From Adiantum capillus-veneris (taxonomy: Eukaryota > Streptophyta > Polypodiopsida > Polypodiales > Pteridaceae): a stretch of 64,000 nt of DNA. The notes under the pieces were generated by a model. The model did not search any database. It worked only from the letters and a program-made list of their open reading frames with translations, and was not told where the DNA came from. The stretch is taken from positions 46,669,098 to 46,733,097 of the forward strand of contig CM043962.1 in assembly GCA_014529385.2 (NCBI GenBank), given 5' to 3'. Below, one piece after another: positions 34,018-44,381 of the stretch. The position numbers and the translations under genes are program-made. Within the stretch, counting starts at the first letter, position 1, and every line of letters begins with the position of its first letter.

Positions 34018-34418
34018 GTTAACAAAATTTATGTTTATACTTAGTGTATGCTTTGGCAGTTCAAAACCTTAGTTGCCACTCCTCTTAGCCTTTGAAAATC
34101 GGCTCTTAAGTATCTACAGCCACGGCTCAAAGTGGTTAATTATAGAGAGTAGAGGAGTAGGTCTAACATAGCAGAGTTGCCAAGGGCTAGCTCCTTTCGG
34201 ACTTCTTATGGCTCAATAATGGTAAAGCTGTAGGCAAGTCTAAAAAGACTCCATTATTAAGTCTAAAGCTCCCGAGGTGTGCACCATCCCCCACATAGTG
34301 GGCTTAACAAAACCGATATTAGATCCCAGTTCCACTTACTCTATTATAATTAACAACATCAACCATTTATAGGCTACTTAAGGACCTCTCTTCTTAAGCA
34401 AGAAAAGAGAAACCAAAT
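34018..34418 (-). other. Gypsy D-right leader
   Basis: 400 bp between primer site and gag start. No frame. Similar in order to the leader of D-left at 25309-25702. Confidence 0.6.
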
Positions 34419-34430
34419 GCTCTGATACCA
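34419..34430 (-). other. Gypsy D-right primer-binding site
   Basis: Reverse complement reads TGGTATCAGAGC, one base from the LTR end at 34432. Confidence 0.9.
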
Positions 34431-34431
34431 A

Positions 34432-35454
34432 TGTAATGGAATTTTCCTATTCAATTTGAGAGTAGCGGAATTTAATGAGAGTACTTTCAAGAAATGATTT
34501 TGTGAGCATAGCGGGTAGACATAATTGAAGATAGCAACATAATTATAGAAATTAGTTAACTTGGCATGGACAATACTTTTGCAAGAGAGAGAATTTAGAG
34601 AACATGACAACAGTTGAGGACCGGATTTAGGTGGAGCCGGTCCCCCCTCCAATAGGCATTTGTATCTTGATTTCTCCCATAAAGAGAGACTTGTTACAAT
34701 ACATTCTTTGTGTTCCTTGTGACCTAGGTGAAGCAATGAAGATGGAAAGCTTCATGCATCACCATCATAGCATAACCTAAACTTGAAGAAATCTTTAACT
34801 ATACCAAGCCTCAGTCCTAAGACCTCAAACACCTTCGAAGGTGGAGAGAGCTAGCAGGGAATGAGGGTAGGGAAGAGGAAGAAGAAACATTTCATACGAG
34901 AAAGAGCTAGTTCCTCACTTATCATAACTCTTGTGCTAGCATACATAATAGCATAGTAATGAAGAAGAAATAGATGGCAAGCTCAAGCATTGAAGCATGG
35001 CTCTTGGATGGATTTGCACTCCATAGCCAAGAGTGTTGGTGTAGGCTCTCAACCTCTACTTGCTTCGAGAAGGAGAGGGAGCTCTTGCAGTTTGCATAGT
35101 ACACAATGAGAGTGTTTGTGAGTGTGTGTGGGTGAGTATACCCCCTAAGCACCCCCCTAGCTTGCTTGGGTCGACCCCCCCTTGTAGCTCATGCTTGAAG
35201 CTCATTGGACCCCTCCAGGCCTAGCCAATCACAAGCAGGAGCCATTACAAGCAACATGGGTAGCCTTGGGACAAGTGTCCCCCTTTCCCCTTTGAGAGAG
35301 AGGACTTGATAAATGCAAAATCAATTAATTAAATATCCTAAATTATCATTGGACCCCTTGGGTGGCCAACCAATAGGCTTCAGGCACACCATGAGGGCAA
35401 CATGGGAAGGAACTTGACAAGTGTCCTTGCTGCCTCTTCAAGCTGGGGCTTCCC

Positions 35455-35527
<73 letters not shown>

Positions 35528-36133
35528 CTCTCTCATCCCCCCCCCCCCCCCCCCCCCCCCCTTGTAGGCTTGCCCCCCTCCTTGTAGGGATATTTTTGAC
35601 TTTGGATGAGCAAGCCCCTTAGTCATCAAGCATGACTAAGCACTTGAAGTAGGGGGTGTTCCCACAAGCATCTCAGGCAAGCTTCTCAAGGCACCTCAAG
35701 CACCTTAATCATGCACCAAGTCAAGCACCTCAAGCATGGAGCCAGTCAAGCACCTCAAGCATCTTAATCAAGCACCTCAAGCATGACACGCACCTCAAGC
35801 AGGACAAGCACCTCAAGCACGACAAGCACCTCGAGCTTGGGCCGGGTTCCCACCTCAAGCTCAGCCCTAGCTTACCTAAGGTCAAAGGACTTTTACACAC
35901 ATTATTGGAGGTCTTCAATGAAGCTAACCCTAAGGTCTTATGCTCCATTGGTTAGCCTTGCTCTTGATAGACCATCTCCCATTTGGGCCCCTTTACTATT
36001 GGCCCCGTGTTGAGATAGATCTATAAGCACATATCTATATCTTAACACTTGTTCCCATTTATTCTCCCACATTAAGTGATCAATTTAATATGAGAAAATC
36101 ATTTGGGTTGGTTAGATATTAGATTTTATGACA
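34432..36133 (-). repeat. Gypsy D-right 5' LTR
   Basis: 1702 bp in minus orientation, starting TGTCATAAAATC (right end) and ending CATTACA. Full-length match to the solo LTR at 58050-59707. It holds a TG run of about 70 bp (35456-35526), a run of about 25 C (35539-35562) and a CACCTCAAG minisatellite (about 35690-35835). It abuts Copia E interior sequence on the right, so it was inserted in, or joined to, that element. Confidence 0.9.
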
Positions 36134-36590
36134 ACAACAAATGCAGCCATTGTTCAGTCTTCTGTGAAAGGAGACTGTGATGTTGATGTTGATGCAGAAA
36201 GGGTTTTTAGCGTAGAGTGCACTTACAATCCTGCTGTCCATGATACATGCATGTCAGTTGCTGCAGATTCACATGTGTGGTATTTTGACAATGGGGCTAC
36301 AAAGCACATACCTCACATCCTGAATTGTTCACCTCTCTCGAGTATGTCCCTCATGGGAATTCAGTCACTTGTGCCAACAATGCCTCTTATCCGGTTTAGA
36401 GAGTTGTAAAGATTGTTCTTACTGCTACAAATGGCAGTTCTTTCACACTTGTTGATGCACTTTATGTACGTGGGATCAAGAAGAATCTCTTGTCTGTATC
36501 TGTAGTTGCTAGACTTGGACTTGTAGTCAAATTTGTGGATCACAGATGTAGAGGTCATGATCTCAGTTTTGGTGATGAAATTGTTGCATC

Positions 36591-36877
36591 TGGGCTTTTG
36601 TGCCGTGGGCTGTATAAGCTCACTTTGTATGATAAGTGTGGACAAAATTTTGCAAATGCAGTTGCAGATGCAAGGGCTATTTCAGATGAAAAACTTTGGC
36701 ATGCACGTTTTGGGCATCTGAACTTTGCCATGCGTGGGCTTTTGTGCTGCGGGCTGTATAGTCTCAGTTTATATGACAAGTGTGGACAAATTTTGCAAAT
36801 GCAGTTGCAGATTCAAGGGCTATTTCAAATGCAAAACTTTGGCATGCACATTTTGGTCATCTGAACTTTGCCATGCG
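36591..36877 (+). repeat. 144-bp tandem duplication in Copia E
   Basis: Copies at 36591-36734 and 36735-36877, the second one base shorter. Both begin TGGGCTTTTGTGC and end TTTGCCATGCG. They differ at roughly a dozen sites, so this is older than the 130-bp duplication. Confidence 0.9.
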
Positions 36878-37041
36878 TTTGCAGAAATCTGATATGGTTG
36901 CTTCTTTGCCGCCTCTTGAAGCACCTGTCAAACATGTGTCTGAAGGCTATATTTTGGGTAAAATGCAACATTCTAAGTTTCCAAAGGATAGTTCAGTTAG
37001 GACCACATGCAGGTTGCAACTTGTGCATAGTGACGTTTGTG

Positions 37042-37301
37042 GGCCCATGCAAACTCCGTCCTTGGGCAATTACCTTTACTTCGTGACTTTCATTGATGAT
37101 TACTCCAGGCATGCATGGGTATTTCCGCTTAAAGCGAAGTGTGAAGTTTTTATGTGCTTCAAACAATTTCTGGCCCATGCAAACTCCGTCCTTGGGCAAT
37201 TACCTTTACTTCGTGACTTTCATTGATGATTACTCCAGGCATGCATGGGTATTTCCGCTTAAAGCGAAGTCTGAAGTTTTTATGTGCTTCAAACAATTTC
37301 T
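37042..37301 (+). repeat. 130-bp tandem duplication in Copia E integrase
   Basis: Copies at 37042-37171 and 37172-37301, differing at one or two sites by eye (GAAGTGTGAAG against GAAGTCTGAAG is clear). The length is not a multiple of three, so the reading frame shifts across it. Confidence 0.93.
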
Positions 37302-37587
37302 GGTTATGGCTGAAAATGTCTCGAAATGTACTACGGGCAGCCCTCCGTTCCAATTGAGGGGGGATTTGTCTCATGAATTCAATGCATTTTTGGCTAGTCG
37401 TGGGATAAAACACCAATGTACAGTGCCTTATACGCCTCAGCAAAATGGTGTTGCTGAGAGAAAAAACAAGTCACTTACAAAAATGGTACGATGTATGGTC
37501 AAAAGTCAATCCTTGCCGCATTCCTTTTGGCTTGAGGCTATCATGTGTGCCACTTATGTACTAAACAGGTGTCTTACGAAAGCTTTG

Positions 37588-37633
37588 CAGTCTATTACTC
37601 CATATGAAGCCAGTCTATTACTCCATATGAAGC
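37588..37633 (+). repeat. 23-bp tandem duplication in Copia E
   Basis: Two consecutive copies beginning CAGTCTATTACTCC at 37588 and 37611. Not a multiple of three. Confidence 0.92.
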
Positions 37634-39344
37634 AAGTCATGATAGAAAGCCTTCTAGTGAGCACACGCGGTGTTTTTGGCTATTTGGCATACGCTTTGGT
37701 GCCACAAACACAGCAAAGAAAATTGGATGATAAGGCTATCATATGTATTTTTGTTGGTTATAGTGCTGAAAGCAAAGGTTACAAGTTGTATCATCCGCAA
37801 ACAAAGCATATTCTGGTTTCACGAGATGTAGTGTTTGTGGAAGATTCTGTTCAGTCCTTGCTGTCATGTACTAGAGACAGTAATGTAAGCTCACAGGACA
37901 TTTATGACACTTTGCTGCCTCTTTTGAGTGGTGGAAATACGAATGTAAATTCCAATGAGGCAAATGTGCAGCCTATGGGGGTTTCAGAAAATGTTACAGA
38001 TCAGTCTATTACTGATGCAGATGTACATGATGTACTTGATGAGGAAAGGGCAGAAAATGAGCAGGCTAGAGGTATGCCAAAATGGCTGGTGCATACATTG
38101 CATGATAGTAAATTGGTTGCACCTTTGTCTAGTCATACTCGTTCAGGCTCTCGCCATGCATCTTATACATCAGATTATTATGCTTTGGCTGTGTCCAGCC
38201 TACATGATGTTGAATAGCCTCAGTCTTTTGATGAAGCACAAAATTTAAAAAATTGGATGGCTGCCATGCAATCAGAATATGATGCACTTATAGAAAATGA
38301 CACATGGAATTTATGTGATTTGCCTCCTAGCAAGAAGTCCATTGGTACTTTAAAGTGGGTTTACAAGTTTAAATGAATGCTACTTTCAAGATGAAAGATT
38401 TAGGACTGTTGCATCATTACTTGGGTATATAGTTTAAGCAGTGTGATGGTGGTATTGCCTTGTGTCAAAAAAGTTACATAGAGACATTGCTATGTAAGTT
38501 TGGACTTGAGGATTGCAAACCTATTGCCACTCCTATGGAAACAAGTTTGAGGTTGAGTCAACATGATGCTGGCGATCCTACTGATGTCACTCTTTACCAA
38601 ACTACGGTTGGCTGCCTCATTTATGTATGCAACACGAGGCCAAATATTCAGTTTGCAGTCTCACAGGTTAGCAGATTTATGCATAGGCTAGGGTCTAAGA
38701 ATTGGCAGGCTGTCAAGAGGATTTTTTGCTACCTTAGTGGCACTTTACATCTTGGCTTATTTTATCCCAAGGGGGGATCATTGCTAATAGACTTACATGC
38801 TTTTTCGGACTCAGATTGGGTTGGTTGTTTTGACATGCGAGTGTCCACAAGTGGTGTTTGTTTCATGCTTGGAAATTCATGTATATAATGGTTGAGCAAG
38901 AAGCAACCTACTGTGGCCACTTCGAGTTGTCAGGCTGAGTACAGGGCAGTCTTCACAGCTACGGTTGAGTGTGTATGGCTCAGACGCCTTATGGCTGATT
39001 TGGGTGTAGGATAAGACACTGCCAACACTATATACACTGACACAGTCAGAGTGCATTGGTAGTTGCGAGGAACCCAGTTTTTCATGCTCGCACAAAGCAC
39101 ATTGAGGTGCATTACCACTATGTCAGGGAGAGGCTCTCAGCAGGAGAGATCAGCTTGGCTTATGTGCCAACACAGGACAACCTTGCAGATTTTTTCACAA
39201 AGGCATTGTCTCGTGAGAAGCTTGAAGCTTTCCGTAAAGCTTTGGGCTTACTCCCCCTTTGTGGACTAATCAAGTCCTCAGGGCATGGCACTTCCCTTTA
39301 CTCATGTGCCAGCTCTCGTTCATTGCATCACTCCAGGGGGGATT

Positions 39345-39405
39345 TGTTACCATATACATGTGGTAGTGATGTGTGTGAACACACTAGGATCAACGGGGCA
39401 TTTTT
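39345..39405 (+). repeat. Copia E 3' LTR, left part
   Basis: Starts TGTTACCATATAC directly after a purine tract (CAGGGGGGAT). Interrupted at 39405 by Copia F and continues at 42344. Confidence 0.85.
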
Positions 39406-39415
39406 TGTGGGGGAT

Positions 39416-39495
<80 letters not shown>

Positions 39496-39536
39496 CTCAA
39501 GGAGGTTTGTCCGTGTGCAGACATTGCTTACACAGT

Positions 39537-39578
<42 letters not shown>

Positions 39579-39805
39579 GTGATTTTGACTCAAAAGGTAT
39601 TATAACAAAGTACACACCATAGCATAAAAATATGTACATAGAGGGCTTTATTTATAAGCCTGGAGTAGATATTCCCGGTTGAAGCTCTTCCCTTTCTACT
39701 TAGCTTACACATAGTCATACAACACATAGGCCAAATGCCAAACACTAAGCTATACAAGTGTAGAGGTGTTTCCCATGGTTATAGAAGGACATGCCTATCC
39801 CAACA
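39406..39805 (-). repeat. Copia F 3' LTR
   Basis: 400 bp, reading TGTTGGGATAGG...CCCCCACA on the minus strand. Carries a long TG/CA run (39416-39491) and a GA run (39538-39572). The length difference from the 5' LTR lies mainly in these microsatellites. Confidence 0.88.
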
Positions 39806-39816
39806 ATCCTCCCCTT
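39806..39816 (-). other. Copia F polypurine tract
   Basis: On the minus strand AAGGGGAGGAT abuts the 3' LTR. A second AAGGGGAGGAT lies at about 39942-39952, near the gag end. Confidence 0.7.
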
Positions 39817-39949
39817 AGGCATGGACTATATTGAATGAAGTTGGATCGAGACCTAGAGCCACACAAGCTAATAGTCGCACAAACCGAGGTAGTCACACAG
39901 ACTGAGTGGTCTCATCATATGGTGTCACACAGACTAAGAAATCCTCCCC

Positions 39950-40882
39950 TTAAAGACAGAGGGTGGAAGACCATTTACAGTACATCAGTATACTCGCAAA
40001 AGTAGTTGGGGATAGTACACACATGGAGACAATTCTCTTCCTCTTTAGTTGAATCTCCATCCTCTTCCTCTGCAAGATTGGCTCTAGCTTTGTCTTTGTT
40101 GTTGCTTCCTTGGCATTTTGATGGTGGATGACCTTTGATGCCCAATTGCTACAATACTTGTTCTTGTAGCAATCCTTGGAGAAATGTCTAGGCTTGAAAC
40201 ACTCATAACACTTCTTGTTATTTAATATAAGTGATGATGATGATGCCCCAGATGATGATGATGACGATGATGTAAAATAAGCTCCTCCCCCTGATTCAAA
40301 TTTTTTCTTATTTTTCTTTTCTTCTTCATGGATTGCCCTTGTAACATATTGTAGAGAAGGTATGGGTTCCTTTTGCTCTAAGACTGTGACTATGTTGTCA
40401 AAACTTTCAGGTAGAGCACTCAAGAGCACAACGACTTGATCTTCTTTCGGGACTTGGCATTGAATGTAAGTGAGCTGCGTGATTATGCTCATTAGTCTGT
40501 TGATGAGGCTTGAAACATCCTCCCCTTGAAGCATAGTAAGTTTGTAAAGATTTTTCTTTAAGCTAATCTTACTTTGCTTTTGTTTAGCACCAAAATTATG
40601 CTCCAGAATATCCCATGCTTGGATTGCAGTGGTGCAGCTATCTGTAAAGTGTACATAATTATCGTGGAGTGATGTGATAATTATGCCTATTGCTTGTTCA
40701 TCTTTAGCTTGTGCTTGTGCAATTTGGGCCCTAGTGAGAGTGCCTTCAACAGAAGTGGATGGTTCGCTTACTCTCGGTTTTACAACATACCATAATTGCT
40801 TTTTCATAAGGTATCCTCGCAACTTGGTCTTCCAGGTGTGGAAGCCTTCGCCATTAAATTTCTCAATTCCCTTTTCTCCCAT
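39950..40882 (-). CDS. Copia F Gag
   Basis: 310 codons, uninterrupted, from ATG 40880-40882 (MGEKGIEKFNGEGFHTWKTKL), the usual Copia gag beginning with its W..K patch. The body holds the UBN2-type features LHDNYVHF, AWDILEHNF and LLSALPESFDNIV. A Ser-run precedes a zinc knuckle CYECFKPRHFSKDC (CX2CX4HX4C). After the knuckle the sequence becomes Lys/Arg-rich and ends soon after a region that would normally lead into protease, apparently because pol was deleted. Gag forms the virus-like particle and binds RNA. This is the longest uninterrupted gag in the window. Confidence 0.8.
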   Translation of the reverse strand: MGEKGIEKFNGEGFHTWKTKLRGYLMKKQLWYVVKPRVSEPSTSVEGTLTRAQIAQAQAKDEQAIGIIITSLHDNYVHFTDSCTTAIQAWDILEHNFGAKQKQSKISLKKNLYKLTMLQGEDVSSLINRLMSIITQLTYIQCQVPKEDQVVVLLSALPESFDNIVTVLEQKEPIPSLQYVTRAIHEEEKKNKKKFESGGGAYFTSSSSSSSGASSSSLILNNKKCYECFKPRHFSKDCYKNKYCSNWASKVIHHQNAKEATTKTKLEPILQRKRMEIQLKRKRIVSMCVLSPTTFASILMYCKWSSTLCL

Positions 40883-41905
40883 AGTGCCAGTAGAGGGGTC
40901 TTAACGCTTGACGCTTTGTCAAGGTCAGTGTCTACCTCTTTACAGTAGATGGCATGATTGCAAAATTAAAACAATGCCTTGATCGTGAAGTAACTCTTCA
41001 TAAAAGATTTGTGAAGCGCCTCTTCACCTCTTCATGTCAGGTTCACCAAGATTCCACCTTGAATTCGAGAAAAAACTTCAAAAGTTCAACCGCTAGATAG
41101 ACTTGCTTTGTCTTCAAGAGAATGCCCACCTTGTTTGGTGATAAGGGTCGTCGCACGTATGAATGACCGCTTCACAAGCTTTGCTTTAACTTCAAATAAG
41201 GACATTCGTGTGAAACTTGCCAACTTTAGCGTGAAAAGGCCGCCTTGTAGTTGAATTCTTGGTGTGAAGCTGCTGCTGATTATCAAAATGTTGAAGGGCC
41301 TCTTTGAATGTAAGAAATGTGAAACAAAATCAAGAGCAAAAGAAAATGACGAACTTCTGGGAATGTTTAAACCAAATAAATGGCAAAATACATAGAAGAC
41401 TAAGGACCTCTTTAACTCGTGATACACAAAAGCTTAAACTTCAGGGCCAAAAAAAAAAAACAAAGGAGGTGAGAAAGGCCGTTTTCAAACAATAAATGAG
41501 AAACAAAAACAAGCCAAAATGAAGAAAACGTGTTCTCTGAAATGGCAAAGAACAGAGAGGGTAGCAGGAGCCGTTCAATGATTGATGGGCTAAATTTCAT
41601 ATCTTTGTTGGATCAAAGATCGCAAGAGGGAGCGCCCTTCTATTGCAGTTGCGTCCATGGAGGCCGATCGACGAGACTCCAAAGCCAAGCCATCGAATGA
41701 GGCAATAGGCTGAAATTTTCAGCTTTGCATGATCGGAGGTTGCACAAGAGAGCACCCTAGTGTGTAGAATGCATCCGTAAAGCTTGATTGAATCAATTCA
41801 AATCAATGCTCTCGGTTTCCCCCAATTAAGGGGCTGATTTGGGATTCTTAATCGGCCTCTAATTAGTGATTAAATCACTTGAAAAATAGTAAATTAAGCT
41901 TCTAT

Positions 41906-41973
41906 GTGATGCTAATAGGATTGCTAAGCTTGTGGTGATGCTAATAGGATTGCTAAGCTTGTGGTGATGCTAA
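41906..41973 (+). repeat. 29-bp tandem repeat in the Copia F leader
   Basis: GTGATGCTAATAGG... repeats at 41906, 41935 and, partially, 41964, immediately beside the primer site. Confidence 0.85.
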
Positions 41974-41978
41974 CTGGA

Positions 41979-41990
41979 GCTCTGATACCA
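41979..41990 (-). other. Copia F primer-binding site
   Basis: Reverse complement TGGTATCAGAGC, two bases from the 5' LTR at 41993. Confidence 0.88.
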
Positions 41991-41992
41991 GT

Positions 41993-42073
41993 TGTGGGGG
42001 ATGGTGGGTGTGTGGGTGTGTGTGTGTGTGCTCAAGGAGGTTTGTGTGTGCGTGCAGACATAGCTTACACAGT

Positions 42074-42104
<31 letters not shown>

Positions 42105-42343
42105 GGAGAGAGTTTTCGTGATTTTGATTCAAAAGGTATTATATCAAAGTACAGACCATAGCATAAAATATGTACATAGAGGGCTTTATTTATAAGCCTG
42201 GAGTAGATATCCCCGGCTGGAGCTCCTTCTTTTCTACTTCGCTTGCACATAGTCATACAACACATAGGCCAAATGCAAAACACTAAGCTATACAAGTGTA
42301 GAGGTGTTTCCCATGGTTACAGAAGGACATGCCTATCCCAACA
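41993..42343 (-). repeat. Copia F 5' LTR
   Basis: 351 bp, partner of 39406-39805, with shorter TG and GA runs (42076-42102). Confidence 0.88.
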
Positions 42344-42514
42344 TTTTTTCCCTCTTTAGGAGGTTTTTTCCCCCGTTTATCGTATATACGTCCATCACTC
42401 TACAGCTATCTATCTTTCCATTGCACACTAAGTAACACACTCTCTATTGTGTACCTTGATCTTCCTTCCTCTTCTCCAAGCTGTGTGCATTTCTGTGCAA
42501 CCCTAATTCCAACA
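42344..42514 (+). repeat. Copia E 3' LTR, right part
   Basis: Continues the LTR begun at 39345 and ends CTAATTCCAACA. The last 90 bp match the LTR fragment at 21740-21865 in reverse complement. Confidence 0.8.
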
Positions 42515-44061
42515 CGCTCTCATCCAAAAAGTGATCGTAAAAAGACGTTAAAAAACATCAAAAAACGAGTTAAAACGGGGTGCAAAACGCTTACAAACTC
42601 TAGTGGTTAACCTTCAAGGGTGTTCATCAACGCTTGTAGGGTGCCAAAGGCACATGCATCTACGCTTTAGTCATGTGCTAGAGACCGAGCAACTAACGAG
42701 CACTTCGACTTGCGCGAGTTCTCAATACCCATCTACCTTAGGCTCTAGGCCCTGTGCGGGAACACAAGGTAGTACCACTCAGGACCCGCATATTGCGTCC
42801 AATGACTCTTCCTCTGACTACGACATCATGGAGGGTTACCCAATGCCTAATCTTGATAGCTCAATCCAAGACATGCATGCCATGGGCCCACGGTCCGGGC
42901 CGAGCATGCTTAGCCGCTTGAAGAAAACCTTTAGTAGAGCCACTTGCTCCGAACATGGAGCTAACGATGTAAATGAGGGGGTGGGGAAGTAAATTCGCCA
43001 TTCACATGACCAATGCAATCCCCTTGCTCTTAGAGAATGTGCATGTAAATACTCCATCATTTACTGCACCCCCTGACTCTTCAGAGCTATTCCCCTCCGA
43101 GGTTATATTATCTGATGGTAGAAGCCTTGCCGAAGTACAAGAGATTGAGTGATATATCATTGCGGGTAGGAAAAATGAAATTGAGAGCTTATGCAAGGTA
43201 GAGCAACAAAGAGAGTTAAAAGTGAAAGCCCCTATGTCATTATCCTTGCTAGGAGAGCAATCAAGTGCTCATGAATTAGCGACCACTAAGGGTCAACCCA
43301 TGCTGCGCCACATTGCATCTAGTTCAAAGGACACCCCTAGCACCCCAATCCTAGATGGAGCGTTCTTAAATGAGAACTGGGAGTACGAACTACAAAAGGA
43401 AACTCTAAACGACCTATACACAGGTCACACCTACCACATGGGTTGGATAGATGTCCTACAATCCACAACGGGTGCTACTAGTGTGGAGGATCAACAGCAA
43501 AGAGTTTGTGAGGTCATCCATAGGGTTATTGAGCTAGAGAGACAAAACAAGGGGATCCACATGCCTTCAACGGGTCTCATGAGATTCTTGGAAAGAGGGG
43601 AGGCTAAACAACCAACCTTATCGCAAATAGAGACTCCCTCAGTAAGTCCAATGGATCCTCCATATGTTGTTTCGCCAGGAATCTCAGTGCAATCTGAGCC
43701 CACAAGTGATAGCTTTACTTTTCCAAGTCTAGCTCATCTTTCTCTTGATGACACCACGGCTACCATGCCGACCCCAATGATGGGCATGCCAAGAAACATG
43801 CCATGGACCTCATTTGTTAGTAAAGCATAGCTACATGGTAGCCCCTGCAACAGTACCTACAAGTGTGTACCAATTGTATACACCTATAGGTCCTCGTACT
43901 CATGTAGCCCCTACCCCTCCCATTGTTTCAACAACTTATGCTCCACAACCACAACATCCAAGCTCTTATTTCCATGGGACCATACCGGCTAGCATTAGCA
44001 TGTCACATGCGATGTCTGCTATGCCTAGGGCCACACATATGAACTTTGGGCCGCCACATGG
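42515..44061 (+). pseudogene. Gypsy F gag, N-terminal part
   Basis: Broken frames that read on into 49284 once Copia C is discounted. Segments include SSDYDIMEGYPMPNLDSS (about 42810), NAIPLLLENVHVNTPSF (about 43015), a TGA at 43150-43152, WEYELQKETLNDLYTGHTY (about 43380) and a Pro/Ala/Thr-rich part up to 44061. Shifts lie near 42985 and 43820. This N-terminal region has no domain I recognise; its identity as gag comes from continuity with the gag core and zinc knuckles beyond Copia C. The 5' LTR and primer site are not seen: the sequence abuts the Copia E LTR end at 42514. Confidence 0.65.
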
Positions 44062-44381
44062 TGTAAAGAATGAGGATGTAAGAGAGCTACACAAGACAAG
44101 CACAAAGCACACAGAGATGGAAAGCTTCTTCTTCTTTTCAGAAAAGAGAGTACAAAATGACTAAGTGCTAAAGCTGAAAAAGTAGCACATATGTACATGC
44201 GGTCACTAAGTGTGAACTCGCTAGAAGCGTACTAGGCTAGCACTATAAGTGTAGTCCAGCTGTAGAATCACTGGCAGAGATCCTCCGTGTCGGTCACCTA
44301 ACGCGCCAGTGAGTAAATGCCGTAAGCGGCCAAGACCCGTAGTGGATGCCAGCTCAAGGCGTAGAGCTCGACATCTCAACA
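44062..44381 (-). repeat. Copia C 3' LTR
   Basis: 320 bp; minus-strand start TGTTGAGATG, end CTTTACA. Differs from the 5' LTR at two positions (near 44222 and 44239). Confidence 0.96.

Larger units (their letters stand above)
36134..39344 (+). pseudogene. Copia E gag-less pol, rearranged and missing the RT core
   Basis: Order on the plus strand: protease-proximal part (WYFDNGATKHI, where DNGA stands for the usual DSGA) at about 36275; GAG-pre-integrase region holding a 144-bp tandem duplication; integrase with FIDDYSRHAW duplicated by a 130-bp repeat, then PQQNGVAERKN. The second acidic motif (SDNGGE) is not recognisable. The C-terminal integrase region has FGYLAYALVP. RT begins (NDTWNLCDLPP, LKWVYKFK) but jumps at about 38374 to the RT end (TFKMKDLGLLHHYLG), so the YVDD catalytic segment is absent. 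RNase H remains (TRPNIQFAVSQVS, ARTKHIEVHYHYVRERL). Stops: TAG 38215 and TAA 39012 at Gln-like sites, TAA 38886. It cannot encode a working RT. The 5' LTR and gag are missing. Confidence 0.88.
39406..42343 (-). mobile_element. Copia F: gag-only, non-autonomous LTR element nested in the Copia E LTR
   Basis: 2.9 kb, minus orientation. LTRs 39406-39805 and 41993-42343, primer site 41979-41990, gag 39950-40882 and a polypurine tract beside the 3' LTR. There is no protease, integrase, RT or RNase H between gag and the tract, so it needs another element's proteins to move. Flanked by TTTTT on both sides (39401-39405 and 42344-42348), a likely 5-bp target duplication although low in complexity. Excising it rejoins the Copia E LTR. 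Confidence 0.88.

Noticed and set aside
35402-35629. Open frames with poly-Val/Cys or poly-His/Thr
   Set aside because: Translations of the TG/CA and C runs in a Gypsy LTR.
35690-35835. CRISPR-like array of CACCTCAAGCA units (also 24970-25125 and 58350-58515)
   Set aside because: Spacers are not unique or of constant length; this is a degenerate minisatellite common to all D-family LTRs.
39056-39622. 188-codon open frame after the Copia E RNase H
   Set aside because: Its start is real RNase H tail, but the rest is a poly-Val/Cys and Arg/Glu translation of TG and GA microsatellites in an LTR.
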